The notes under the pieces were generated by a model, which was given only the letters and a program-made list of their open reading frames with translations, made no database searches and was not told the DNA's origin. From contig NZ_KB904331.1 of the NCBI RefSeq assembly GCF_000379965.1, positions 248,001 through 312,000 of the forward strand: DNA of 64,000 nucleotides. The letters run 5' to 3'. This DNA is from Hoylesella nanceiensis DSM 19126 = JCM 15639. Its GTDB lineage: Bacteria > Bacteroidota > Bacteroidia > Bacteroidales > Bacteroidaceae. This document shows, piece after piece, positions 53,757 to 61,912 of this stretch (the stretch's first letter is position 1; each line of letters begins with the position of its first letter). A program made the position numbers and the translations under genes.

Positions 53757-54779
53757 TTATTTGCTGTTACTCTTATAATATTTAATAAGCTTTGGAACGA
53801 CCTCTTCAACTGTACCAACAATAACATAGTCGGCAATTGCGTTGATAGGTGCATCAGGATCATTATTTACAGAGATGATAATTCCACTGTCTTGCATACC
53901 TACAGTATGTTGAATTTGTCCCGAAATTCCACATGCAATATACACTTTTGGGTGAATTGTTACACCTGTTTGACCAATTTGTCTGTCGTGATCTGCCCAT
54001 CCTGCGTCAACAGCAGCACGGCTTGCGCCTACCTCTCCGTGAAGTTCTTTAGCCAATTGGAATAGCAAATCGAATCCTTCTTTGCTACCAACTCCATAAC
54101 CACCAGCAACAACTACGGGCGCACCTTTAAGGTTATGCTTAGCTGCTTCGACGTGTCTTTCGATTACTTTAACCACATAACATTCTGCAGGAACATAGTC
54201 ATTGACGTTTGGATACACACATTCGCAAGTGTAATTTTCGTCTAATATCTCACGTTTCATCACGCCTTCACGAACTGTTGCCATTTGAGGACGGTTGTCG
54301 GGGTTGATGATTGTGCCTACAATGTTACCTCCAAATGCAGGACGAATTTGATAAAGTAGGTTCTCATAGTGCTTTCCTGCCTTGCGATCATCATAGTCAC
54401 CGATCTCTAATTGAGTACAGTCTGCAGTTAATCCGCTAAACAAAGCAGATGAAACTCTTGGTCCTAAGTCACGTCCAATGACAGTAGCTCCCATCAAACA
54501 GATTTGTGGTTGCTCTTCTTTAAATAGCTTAACGAGGATTTCAGTATGAGGAGCTGAAGTATAAGGGAATAGACCTTCGCCATCGAAAACAAATAATTTA
54601 TCTACTCCATAAGGGCGAATTTGTTCTTCAACGTTATTCTTTATGCCTGTTCCAGCAACGACTGCGTGAAGCTGAACGCCTAATTGATTAGCTAATTTAC
54701 GACCCTTTGTGAGTAGTTCTTGTGATACTTCGAGAACTCTTGTGCCTTCAACCTCACAATATACAAATACATTATTCAT
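53757..54779 (-). CDS. etfA: Electron transfer flavoprotein, alpha subunit
   Basis: 340-aa partner of EtfB that carries FAD and takes electrons from acyl-CoA dehydrogenase. The C-terminal FAD domain has VAGGYGVGSKEGFDLLFQLA, then GASRAAVDAGWADHDRQIGQTG and IACGISGQIQHTVGM, all typical, with NNDPDAPINAIADY near the end. It follows etfB by 3 nt. Confidence 0.96.
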   Translation of the reverse strand: MNNVFVYCEVEGTRVLEVSQELLTKGRKLANQLGVQLHAVVAGTGIKNNVEEQIRPYGVDKLFVFDGEGLFPYTSAPHTEILVKLFKEEQPQICLMGATVIGRDLGPRVSSALFSGLTADCTQLEIGDYDDRKAGKHYENLLYQIRPAFGGNIVGTIINPDNRPQMATVREGVMKREILDENYTCECVYPNVNDYVPAECYVVKVIERHVEAAKHNLKGAPVVVAGGYGVGSKEGFDLLFQLAKELHGEVGASRAAVDAGWADHDRQIGQTGVTIHPKVYIACGISGQIQHTVGMQDSGIIISVNNDPDAPINAIADYVIVGTVEEVVPKLIKYYKSNSK

Positions 54780-54782
54780 AGC

Positions 54783-55652
54783 CTATCCAATGATATTTTC
54801 GTCTAACAATTCTTTGATTACACTCTCTACGTCAGCATCACTTGATGTAAGTGTTTTGCTTTCTTTTGCTTGGAACGCAATATTTTGAATAGTCTTTACC
54901 TTTGTTGGCGAACCACTTAAACCGCATTGTGCAGGATCGCCATCGATATCAGCAACCGACCATTGGTTTAATGTAAGGTAAGGGCGTGTTTCGTATAATG
55001 CAGCATAAGGATCTTCGCTACTACGTTCTAATGGACATGTAGCACGTTTGTACTTCATCACCAACTTAGCATTGCATGGACGACAAGGCGCTGCGCTACC
55101 ATTTACGGTGATAACTACTGGCAATGGTGCCTCAACTGTTTCAACACCACCATCTATATGACGACGAATTGTTGCTACACCATTTTCTATTTTAAGAATC
55201 TCTTCTGCGTAAGTTACTTGGTTAATACCTAGTTTTTGAGCTACCTGAGGCCCTACTTGTGCTGTATCACCATCGATAGCCTGACGTCCACCGATAACAA
55301 TATCAACATTACCAATCTTCTTAATAGCTGTTGCCAGTGCATAAGAAGTTGCCAAAGTATCAGCTCCAGCAAATAGTTTGTCGGTTAGTAACCATCCAGT
55401 ATCAGTTCCTCTGTAAAGTCCTTGACGAATAATTTCGCCTGCACGAGGAGGTCCCATTGTTAAAATTCCTACAGTTGAACCTGGATTTTGTTCCTTAATT
55501 CGAAGAGCTTGTTCAAGTGCATTCAAGTCTTCTGGATTGAAAATAGCAGGTAAAGCAGCACGATTAATTGTGCCATCGGCTTTCATTGCATCTTTACCAA
55601 CATTTCTTGTGTCGGGTACTTGCTTTGCAAGCACAACAATTTTCAAACTCAT
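54783..55652 (-). CDS. etfB: Electron transfer flavoprotein, beta subunit
   Basis: 289-aa subunit with the EtfB pattern VLAKQVPDTRNVGKDAMKADG, NPEDLNALEQALRIKE, and the ADTLATSYALATAIKK and GRQAIDGDTAQVGPQVA segments. It is first in the operon etfB-etfA-acyl-CoA dehydrogenase, with its own good promoter. The final acceptor (quinone or other) is not in the window; the menaquinone operon elsewhere fits a quinone route but does not prove it. Confidence 0.96.
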   Translation of the reverse strand: MSLKIVVLAKQVPDTRNVGKDAMKADGTINRAALPAIFNPEDLNALEQALRIKEQNPGSTVGILTMGPPRAGEIIRQGLYRGTDTGWLLTDKLFAGADTLATSYALATAIKKIGNVDIVIGGRQAIDGDTAQVGPQVAQKLGINQVTYAEEILKIENGVATIRRHIDGGVETVEAPLPVVITVNGSAAPCRPCNAKLVMKYKRATCPLERSSEDPYAALYETRPYLTLNQWSVADIDGDPAQCGLSGSPTKVKTIQNIAFQAKESKTLTSSDADVESVIKELLDENIIG

Positions 55653-55683
55653 ATTATATATTATAATTGTGAAATTTTCTGCT

Positions 55684-55714
55684 CAAAAATAGTCATTTTT
55701 TGTATTCTGACAAA
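55684..55714 (-). promoter_or_regulatory. Promoter of the etfB operon
   Basis: Minus strand: TTTG (55714-55711), 19 nt, TATTTTTG (55691-55684). Leader of about 30 nt. GTGC-containing repeats lie just upstream (55731-55813). Confidence 0.72.
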
Positions 55715-55730
55715 AAAAACACTGTTTAAA

Positions 55731-55813
55731 GTGCACAATATTATTTAAGATGTGCACCGCATTAGATTATTGTGCGATATTTTTAGGTAGACAATAGATT
55801 ATTTAGTGCGATA
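55731..55813. repeat. GTGC-containing repeats upstream of the etfB promoter
   Basis: TAGATTATT followed by GTGCGATA occurs twice (55763-55779 and 55795-55813, with 2 extra nt), and GCACAAT (55733-55739) faces ATTGTGC (55769-55775). They may be regulator sites. The 3' hairpin ATAGATT/AATCTAT (55794-55822) might serve as a weak rsgA terminator. Confidence 0.35.
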
Positions 55814-55836
55814 CCAATCTATGCAAAATGTATTAT

Positions 55837-56769
55837 TTAATAGGCTTCTCTATATTTGTTTCCGTCTTTATCTTCAAGCATACTTAAGTAGGAATTGTAT
55901 CTACTTTCTGCTATATAGTGATTTTCGAGTGCTTTTAAAACGGCACAACCAGGCTCGTGTGTGTGCGAACAGTTGTTGAATTTACAGTCTTTTGAGAACT
56001 CAAAAATCTCTTTAAAGTAGCTACAAATCTCTTCAGGTTCCATGTTGAAAGAGCCGAAACCCTTTATTCCTGGGGTGTCGATGATGTACCCTCCCTCTTC
56101 AATAGGAAGCATTTCGCTGAAGGTTGTGGTGTGCATTCCAGTGTTATGAACGTCTGAAATTTCCGAAGTTCGCATATAATTGGCAAGTAACACCTTATTT
56201 ATAAGGGTGCTTTTGCCCACTCCACTGTTGCCACTGAGCACAGTTATTTTATTAAACAATTGTTTTTTAAGCTCTTCTACGCCCTCTCCTGTCTCTGCAG
56301 AGATTGCCAAACACTCGTAACCAATGGTTTCGTAGAGATGAATAAGCATATCTTGATAGTGCAATTCATCTTCTTGCAATAGGTCTTTCTTATTAAAAAC
56401 AAGCGTAACGGGAATATTATAAGCCTCTGCAGACGCCAAGAAGCGATCGATAAAGCCAGTTGATGTCTGTGGATAGTTTACAGTTACAATTAAAAAAGCC
56501 TGATCTACATTGGCGGCTAAGATATGGCTTTGCTTACTTAGGTTCTGCGATTTACGCACAATATAGTTTTTTCTGTCTTCTATTGCTGTGATAAACGCTG
56601 TTCCTTCGTTGTTGATTTGCAATTCTACTCTATCGCCAACAGCAACGGGATTGGTACTTTTGATGTCTTGAAGACGAAACTTTCCTTTGATTTTACTTTC
56701 AATAATTCGTCCGTCTTCGGTCTTTACTGAATACCAACTGCCTGTGTTTTTTATTACTAATCCGTGCAC
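55837..56769 (-). CDS. rsgA: Ribosome small subunit-dependent GTPase A
   Basis: 310-aa circularly permuted GTPase that checks late 30S maturation. N-terminal OB fold, then the G4 motif VFNKKDLL before G1 [11 protein letters not shown] and G3 DTPGIKGFG, the permuted order of the family; a zinc-binding C-terminal region holds [14 protein letters not shown]. No clear promoter box stands directly upstream; the palindrome array K lies there. Confidence 0.96.
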   Translation of the reverse strand: MHGLVIKNTGSWYSVKTEDGRIIESKIKGKFRLQDIKSTNPVAVGDRVELQINNEGTAFITAIEDRKNYIVRKSQNLSKQSHILAANVDQAFLIVTVNYPQTSTGFIDRFLASAEAYNIPVTLVFNKKDLLQEDELHYQDMLIHLYETIGYECLAISAETGEGVEELKKQLFNKITVLSGNSGVGKSTLINKVLLANYMRTSEISDVHNTGMHTTTFSEMLPIEEGGYIIDTPGIKGFGSFNMEPEEICSYFKEIFEFSKDCKFNNCSHTHEPGCAVLKALENHYIAESRYNSYLSMLEDKDGNKYREAY

Positions 56770-56823
56770 TTTTATGGATAACTTGTTTCTGGTTTTTATA
56801 AAAAAGAAAAGATATCTATTGAA

Positions 56824-56911
56824 GAAAGCATTGCTTTTCGTAAGTAAAAGAAGTGCTATTACCTCTCAATTACTTATCAATTAAGCCTCAAAAGCATTGC
56901 TTTTTCGCTCT
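56824..56911. repeat. 22-bp palindrome array, locus K (4 units)
   Basis: Units start at 56824, 56846, 56868 and 56890; units 1 and 4 contain AAAGCATTGCTTTT and unit 4 is a complete palindrome. It lies in the 206-nt gap between rsgA and frr. Confidence 0.83.
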
Positions 56912-56975
56912 TCTTCAATAGATATCTTAAGATGTTTATTCAACAAAAATTATTTTAGTGAATAAAGAAATAATC

Positions 56976-57536
56976 CTAAACAGTCATTATTTCTTTTTCT
57001 TTTTCTGCTAAAAGGTCTTCAACTCGCTTGATATACTTGTCGTGAATCTTTTGCAATTCATTCTCAGCATCTTTCTCGTTATCTTCAGATAAACCGTCTT
57101 TAATTGCTTTTTTCAATTTATCTTTAATATCACTACGAACGTTGCGAACTTCAATTTTGATTTTTTCGCCAATCTTATTACATTGTTTTGCAAGTTCACG
57201 ACGGCGTTCTTCTGTTGGTTGTGGAATGTTCAAACGAATCACTTCTCCGTTGTTTTCTGGAGTAATACCAACATCTGAGTCCATAATTGCTTTCTCAATA
57301 TCTCGTATTGTCTTCTTGTCCCAAGGCGCAATAGCGATTGTTCGTGGGTCGGGGGCAGACACATTAGCAACTTGATTCAATGGAACCATTGAACCATAAG
57401 AGCTAACTCGCACTCCATCTAAGATAGCAATGTTTGCTCGTCCTGCACGAATTCGTGACAATTGTTCTTCAAGATACAATGCAGCCATTTCCATTCTTTC
57501 GCCTGCATCGGTCAAAGTACTCTTTACATCTATCAT
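56976..57536 (-). CDS. frr: Ribosome recycling factor
   Basis: 186-aa protein that splits post-termination ribosomes with EF-G. Family core: EQLSRIRAGRANIAILDGV, then VSAPDPRTIAIAPWDK and NNGEVIRLNIPQPTEERR, and a C-terminal helix (EKDAENELQKIHDKYIKRV). Own promoter at 57565-57595. Confidence 0.97.
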   Translation of the reverse strand: MIDVKSTLTDAGERMEMAALYLEEQLSRIRAGRANIAILDGVRVSSYGSMVPLNQVANVSAPDPRTIAIAPWDKKTIRDIEKAIMDSDVGITPENNGEVIRLNIPQPTEERRRELAKQCNKIGEKIKIEVRNVRSDIKDKLKKAIKDGLSEDNEKDAENELQKIHDKYIKRVEDLLAEKEKEIMTV

Positions 57537-57564
57537 ATTTAATCTTGTATTAATATCGCATCTA

Positions 57565-57595
57565 CAAATTTAAAGAATAATTTATTATCCTCCAA
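57565..57595 (-). promoter_or_regulatory. Promoter of frr
   Basis: Minus strand: TTG (57595-57593), 20 nt, TAAATTTG (57572-57565). Leader of about 25 nt. Confidence 0.68.
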
Positions 57596-57662
57596 CTCTT
57601 TAATATAAAATCTTTATTATAAGCAGGTTGAAGTGCTCTTTATTCAATATTACAAATCAGTT

Positions 57663-58472
57663 CTATTGCTTTTTAAGTGCTTCTAACTCTGTTTCTACTA
57701 AGTTTGTCAATTCAACAAACTGAGCAACACTAAGCTGTTCGGGGCGTTTGGTCATTATTTCTTGTTCGTAGAACGCTGATCGAGCAGCCGAAACATTAAA
57801 TATTTGCTTTAAACTTACTCGCAACATTTTGCGTCGTTGATTGAAAACTGTCTTCACAACTCGCTTAAAGAGCTGTTCATCGCAATCGAGTTTTTCAACC
57901 TTATTACGTGTCATTCTGATAACAGCACTCTTTACTTTGGGCGGAGGGTTAAAGACATTTTCGTCTACTGTGAATAAATATTCTACGTCATACCATGCTT
58001 GAATGAGTACAGAAAGAATTCCATAAGACTTATTTCCTGGTTCTGATGCAATGCGAAGTGCCACTTCTCGTTGAATCATTCCAGTGCAACAAGGAATAAG
58101 TTCTTTATAATCAAGCATCTTAAAGAATATCTGAGAAGAGATATCATAAGGATAATTGCCTGTAAGAACAAAGCTCTTGCCGTCAAAAACATCGTTTAAA
58201 TCCATTTGAAGGAAATCGTTTCCAATAATATTTTCACGCAATGTGGGGAAAGCTTCATTCAAATAGACAACCGATTCACGGTCTATCTCAACGGCTTTAA
58301 ATGGTCGTTGCTTCTGAACTATATACTGAGTGAGCACTCCCATGCCTGGTCCTATCTCTAAAACTGGGATATCTGGACACGCATCTACGGTGTCTGCAAT
58401 CCTACGGGCAATGCTTTGGTCGATCAAAAAATGCTGACCTAGGTTCTTTTTGGGCTTTACTTGCTTTATCAT
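57663..58472 (-). CDS. rsmA: 16S rRNA dimethyladenosine transferase
   Basis: 269-aa SAM-dependent methylase (KsgA) that dimethylates the two adjacent adenosines at the 3' end of 16S rRNA. Motifs: KKNLGQHFLIDQSIARRI, VLEIGPGMGVLTQYI (SAM motif I), and GNYPYDISSQIFFKML with the NxPY-type catalytic site; a C-terminal helical domain with FNQRRKMLR follows. Promoter box at 58492-58499. Confidence 0.96.
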   Translation of the reverse strand: MIKQVKPKKNLGQHFLIDQSIARRIADTVDACPDIPVLEIGPGMGVLTQYIVQKQRPFKAVEIDRESVVYLNEAFPTLRENIIGNDFLQMDLNDVFDGKSFVLTGNYPYDISSQIFFKMLDYKELIPCCTGMIQREVALRIASEPGNKSYGILSVLIQAWYDVEYLFTVDENVFNPPPKVKSAVIRMTRNKVEKLDCDEQLFKRVVKTVFNQRRKMLRVSLKQIFNVSAARSAFYEQEIMTKRPEQLSVAQFVELTNLVETELEALKKQ

Positions 58473-58491
58473 ACCTTATTTATAATGCTTG

Positions 58492-58499
58492 CAAAGATA
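58492..58499 (-). promoter_or_regulatory. -7 box of rsmA
   Basis: TATCTTTG on the minus strand, 19 nt before the ATG. The -33 element is not clear. Confidence 0.5.
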
Positions 58500-58519
58500 C
58501 AAAATATATACAAAAGAAA

Positions 58520-58549
58520 AAGGCGAAACGATAGAAATCGTCTCGCCTT
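58520..58549. terminator. Terminator after the 29-aa microprotein gene
   Basis: AAGGCGAAACGAT (58520-58532) pairs with ATCGTCTCGCCTT (58537-58549), with one G-U and a 4-nt loop; T-rich sequence follows on the minus strand. Confidence 0.85.
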
Positions 58550-58597
58550 AATATTTTCTTTTCCTATTATTCTCTTATTAAAAGAAGGGAACTTCGA

Positions 58598-58687
58598 TTA
58601 CTTTTGTCCCAAGTTAATCTTATTTCCCAAGTTAATTGCCTGTGCAATCATGATTGCAACTACGGCTAAAACCATTAATGTTGCCAT
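58598..58687 (-). CDS. 29-aa membrane microprotein (too short for usual gene calling)
   Basis: A 29-codon ORF between a near-ideal promoter (58738-58768) and a strong terminator (58520-58549), with a 48-nt leader. The product starts MATLMVLAVVAIMIAQ, one short membrane helix, then two copies of INLGxK (INLGNK and INLGQK). I do not recognise a family. The promoter, terminator, clean ORF and repeat-like tail argue that it is a real gene; no homologue evidence is available here. Next to rsmA on the same strand but with its own signals. Confidence 0.6.
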   Translation of the reverse strand: MATLMVLAVVAIMIAQAINLGNKINLGQK

Positions 58688-58737
58688 TTGTTTTACCTTT
58701 CTTTTTAATTAATTACGTTTGAACTCTTTGTTCGATG

Positions 58738-58768
58738 CAAAGGTACTGCGATAAATTGTGTGCGCAAA
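58738..58768 (-). promoter_or_regulatory. Promoter of the 29-aa microprotein gene
   Basis: Minus strand: TTTG (58768-58765), 19 nt, TACCTTTG (58745-58738), as good as any promoter in the window. Confidence 0.75.
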
Positions 58769-58925
58769 CAGATTTCAATTATTTTTCTCAAAAATGGCTA
58801 TATTATTGACTCTCATCAACATGAGGACTCCTTTCGGTTGACTCATATCAAATCAATTATATTTAATTCCACATCACTTACTTTCTATTTGGCTCGTTTT
58901 CTTGGCATAATTTAAATATTTAGAC

Positions 58926-58956
58926 TTGTAAGTACAGACAAATTACACTATCTTTG
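58926..58956 (+). promoter_or_regulatory. Promoter of the LPG-synthase-like gene
   Basis: TTG (58926-58928), 20 nt, TATCTTTG (58949-58956). The leader is about 90 nt and contains an ATG at 58987 that opens a 47-codon frame overlapping the gene. Confidence 0.68.
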
Positions 58957-59050
58957 CATAACATAGGCATTTCAAAAGCAAACAACATGCGAAAAGAACA
59001 AGTTGTTTTAAAAGATTTGCCTTATACATTTTATAAACTGATTACTCATT

Positions 59051-60046
59051 ATGAAGAATATTACATCCAACTCTATAAAAATCATCTTATCGCTTTTACT
59101 TGGCGGTATTATTTTATTTTGGATGTATAAGGACTTCGATTTCGACCGAGTGAAGAATGTAATGCTCCACGAAATGAATTGGACTTGGATGTTACTTTCT
59201 TTCCCTTTCGGGATTCTTGCACAGGTATTTCGTGGCTGGAGATGGCAACAAACACTCGAACCACTCGACGAACACCCACGAAAAAGCACTCTTGTTGCCT
59301 CTATCTTCGTGTCATACGCAGCAAGTCTAGTGGTTCCTCGAGTTGGAGAATTTGCACGTTGCGCCATATTAAAGCGTCAAGATGGAGTTTCTTTCTCTAG
59401 TGCTTTAGGAACTGTTGTTACCGAACGAATCATCGATTCTCTGCTCGTTTTAACCATAACGGGTTGTACCATATTAGCGCAAGTAAAGATTTTCGACTCG
59501 TTCTTTAACAAAACGGGAACACGAATAGACGACATTTTGGCTTCATTCTCATCAACAGGCTATATCATCACCATTGCTTGTTTGGTGGCAATGCTCATCA
59601 TGATTGGAATATTAGCACGCAAATTGTCTATCATAAACAAGGTGAAGAACACAGTAAACAATGTTTGGAAGGGCATAACTTCTTTGAAAAGCGTCCGAAA
59701 CAAATATCTTTTCTTGTTCTTTACATTAGGCATTTGGGCATCTTATTTCTTACACTATTACCTCACATTCTTCTGCTTTAGCGCAACAGCTAAACTGGGT
59801 TTGATGTGCGCTTTGGTTACTTTTGTTGTAGGAAGTATTGCTGTTATCGTTCCAACTCCTAACGGAGCAGGTCCTTGGCACTTTGCTGTTAAGGTGATGT
59901 TGATGCTCTATGGCGTTGCCGAAGCAGATGCCTTATACTTTGTTCTTATTGTTCACACCATTCAAACACTATTGGTTGTGGCTCTAGGAATTTATGGATG
60001 GGCGTCTTTATCGTTCACAAAAAGATTAAAAACACAAACACATTAA
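59051..60046 (+). CDS. Lysylphosphatidylglycerol-synthase-type membrane (flippase-like) protein
   Basis: 331-aa integral membrane protein of the LPG_synthase_TM/UPF0104 family. About seven helices; family-like segments are QVFRGWRWQQTL, ASIFVSYAASLVVPRVGEFAR with the RxGE motif, VVTERIIDSLLVL, and PTPNGAGPWHFAV near the end. It lacks a lysyltransferase domain, so a lipid or glycan flippase-like role is more likely. Single gene upstream of pepD. Confidence 0.86.
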   Translation: MKNITSNSIKIILSLLLGGIILFWMYKDFDFDRVKNVMLHEMNWTWMLLSFPFGILAQVFRGWRWQQTLEPLDEHPRKSTLVASIFVSYAASLVVPRVGEFARCAILKRQDGVSFSSALGTVVTERIIDSLLVLTITGCTILAQVKIFDSFFNKTGTRIDDILASFSSTGYIITIACLVAMLIMIGILARKLSIINKVKNTVNNVWKGITSLKSVRNKYLFLFFTLGIWASYFLHYYLTFFCFSATAKLGLMCALVTFVVGSIAVIVPTPNGAGPWHFAVKVMLMLYGVAEADALYFVLIVHTIQTLLVVALGIYGWASLSFTKRLKTQTH

Positions 60047-60091
60047 ATAATAAGACAAGAATTAATATAGAACATTAAAAATATTTTTGTT

Positions 60092-61549
60092 ATGAGTGAA
60101 ATATTAAATTTAAAACCACAAAGCATCTGGAAGAACTTCCATGCGCTTACACAAGTTCCTCGTCCATCAGGACATTTGGATAGAATACAACAATTCTTGC
60201 TCGACTTTGCGAAAGAAGTTGGAGTGGAAGGATTTAAAGATTCAGCAGGAAACATTATCCTTCGCAAGCCTGCAACACCTGGAATGGAAAACAGAAAAGT
60301 GATCACTTTACAGGCTCACATGGACATGGTTCCTCAAAAATCACCAGATAGTACACACGACTTCACCACAGATCCTATCGAAACTTATATCGATGGAGAA
60401 TGGGTTAAGGCTCGCAATACAACCTTAGGAAGCGACAACGGTATGGGTGTTGCTGCCATCTTAGCAGTTATGGAAGCTAAAGATATCCAACATGGACCTA
60501 TCGAAGGCTTGATAACAGCAGACGAAGAAACTGGTATGTTTGGTGCTAACGACTTACCAACTGGCATTCTTAATGGCGATATTCTTTTGAACTTAGACTC
60601 TGAAACATGGGGGAAATTCGTTATTGGTAGTGCTGGTGGTGTTGATGTTACATCTACATTAGATTATCAAGAGGTTGACACTGATAGCGAAGATGCTGCT
60701 CTTAAGGTTACATTGAAAGGTCTTAAAGGTGGTCACTCGGGCTTGGAAATCCACATTGGACGTGCTAATGCCAACAAACTAATGGTGCGTTTCCTTCGTG
60801 AAGCTATTGAAGATTGCGAAGTTCGCCTTGCTTCTTGGCATGGAGGTAACATGAGAAACGCTATTCCACCTAAAGCAGAAGTGGTGATTACAATGCCTAA
60901 AGAGAACGTAGAAGACGTGAAGGCGTTGGTTAAGGACTGGGAAAATGATTTCATTAATGAATTCAAGCACATCGAAGACCATATCGAATTCTTTGCAGAA
61001 GAAGTACCAACTCCTGCTAAACAAGTTCCAGAAGAAATACAAGATAGCTTGGTTAACGCTATATATGCTTGCCATAATGGAGTGATGAGAATGATTCCTT
61101 CTATTCCTTCTGTTGTAGAAACATCTTCAAACCTTGCAATTATTGACATCGAAGGCGGTAAAGCTGGAATCAAGATTCTTGCAAGAAGCTCTAATGAAGA
61201 TATGAAAGAATATATCGGAACCACTCTAAAGAGCTGCTTCGACCTTATCGGAATGAAGACAGTTTTCAGCGGAAGCTATGGCGGTTGGGATCCAAATACA
61301 GACAGCGAAATACTTAAATTGCTCGAAAAGAACTATCTTGAACTATTCGGACACGAAGCAGTTGAGCAAGTAGACCACGCTGGTTTAGAGTGTTCTATCA
61401 TTCTTGGCAAGTATCCAAACATGGATGTTGTATCATTAGGTCCAACCATTCGTTCTCCACATACAACCAACGAACGTTGCTTAATCGAAACAGTTGAACC
61501 ATTCTGGCAATTGCTTAAGAAGACATTCGAGACTGTTCCTGTGAAATAA
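60092..61549 (+). CDS. pepD: Aminoacyl-histidine dipeptidase (cytosol non-specific dipeptidase)
   Basis: 485-aa M20-family metallopeptidase. Zinc-site segments: LQAHMDMVPQKS with the first metal His and the Asp, LGSDNGMGVAAILA, TADEETGMFGAND with the catalytic Glu, and GGHSGLEIHIGRANANK in the dimerisation lid; a final PHTTNERC segment carries another ligand. Cleaves dipeptides such as carnosine-like Xaa-His. Followed by a strong terminator at 61591. Confidence 0.95.
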   Translation: MSEILNLKPQSIWKNFHALTQVPRPSGHLDRIQQFLLDFAKEVGVEGFKDSAGNIILRKPATPGMENRKVITLQAHMDMVPQKSPDSTHDFTTDPIETYIDGEWVKARNTTLGSDNGMGVAAILAVMEAKDIQHGPIEGLITADEETGMFGANDLPTGILNGDILLNLDSETWGKFVIGSAGGVDVTSTLDYQEVDTDSEDAALKVTLKGLKGGHSGLEIHIGRANANKLMVRFLREAIEDCEVRLASWHGGNMRNAIPPKAEVVITMPKENVEDVKALVKDWENDFINEFKHIEDHIEFFAEEVPTPAKQVPEEIQDSLVNAIYACHNGVMRMIPSIPSVVETSSNLAIIDIEGGKAGIKILARSSNEDMKEYIGTTLKSCFDLIGMKTVFSGSYGGWDPNTDSEILKLLEKNYLELFGHEAVEQVDHAGLECSIILGKYPNMDVVSLGPTIRSPHTTNERCLIETVEPFWQLLKKTFETVPVK

Positions 61550-61590
61550 CCCAAAACAATAACAAGTTAAAAGGTTACATTTTATAATAT

Positions 61591-61638
61591 ATAGAGAGTT
61601 GAAATTCTTCGGAGTTTCTTCTCTCTATTTTGCTTTTC
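61591..61638 (+). terminator. Terminator of pepD
   Basis: ATAGAGAG/CTCTCTAT outer stem with an inner GAAATTC-TTCG-GAGTTTC, i.e. a 7-bp stem capped by a TTCG loop; TTTTGCTTTTC follows. A very strong hairpin. Confidence 0.92.
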
Positions 61639-61775
61639 TATTGGCTTTTAGAAGCCATCTTTCATCACTTCTAAAAGCAATCTCACCCTAAAAACCAACA
61701 AAAGCACAACACTACATCTGCAATCGTTAAACACATTCTTTACAACAAAAATTCGTTTATCCCACAAAAAAGCTG

Positions 61776-61783
61776 TACTTTTG
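61776..61783 (+). promoter_or_regulatory. -7 box of corA
   Basis: TACTTTTG, with no clear TTG at -33. The predicted leader to corA is about 125 nt. Confidence 0.5.
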
Positions 61784-61810
61784 CAGCACAAATCATTTTT
61801 TTAATTAATT

Positions 61811-61858
61811 ATGGACGATTATCATTCGGAAAATTACAAAAAGACAAGCGAAGGATAA
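61811..61858 (+). CDS. 15-codon upstream ORF in the corA leader
   Basis: Encodes MDDYHSENYKKTSEG, acidic at the start. Its last codons (GAA GGA TAA) form one arm of a hairpin that competes with another hairpin next to the corA start. Ribosome progress on it could therefore decide which hairpin forms. That a peptide is made is not shown. Confidence 0.35.
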   Translation: MDDYHSENYKKTSEG

Positions 61859-61909
61859 TGCACAATGTTGCTTATCTTCACTTTACTTTTACATACTTGA
61901 CGATAAGCA
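61850..61909 (+). promoter_or_regulatory. Mutually exclusive hairpins in the corA leader
   Basis: TGCTTATC (61869-61876) can pair with GATAATGCA (61854-61862, one bulge) or with GATAAGCA (61902-61909). The second pairing ends 3 nt before the corA ATG and could block it. The first arm overlaps the stop codon of the 15-codon ORF. Confidence 0.5.
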
Positions 61910-61912
61910 CTT

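Noticed and set aside
1287-56911. CRISPR arrays
   Set aside because: The 22-bp arrays are palindromic and degenerate with 7-bp linkers, have no constant repeat plus unique spacer pattern, and no cas genes occur in the window.
60082-60089. TATTTTTG box directly before the pepD ATG
   Set aside because: It would start transcription inside the start codon; more likely AT-rich ribosome-binding sequence.
61651-61702. A further 22-bp array upstream of corA
   Set aside because: AAAAGC starts at 61674 and a GAAGCC unit 22 bp before it are the only matches; too little of the palindrome remains to call it.
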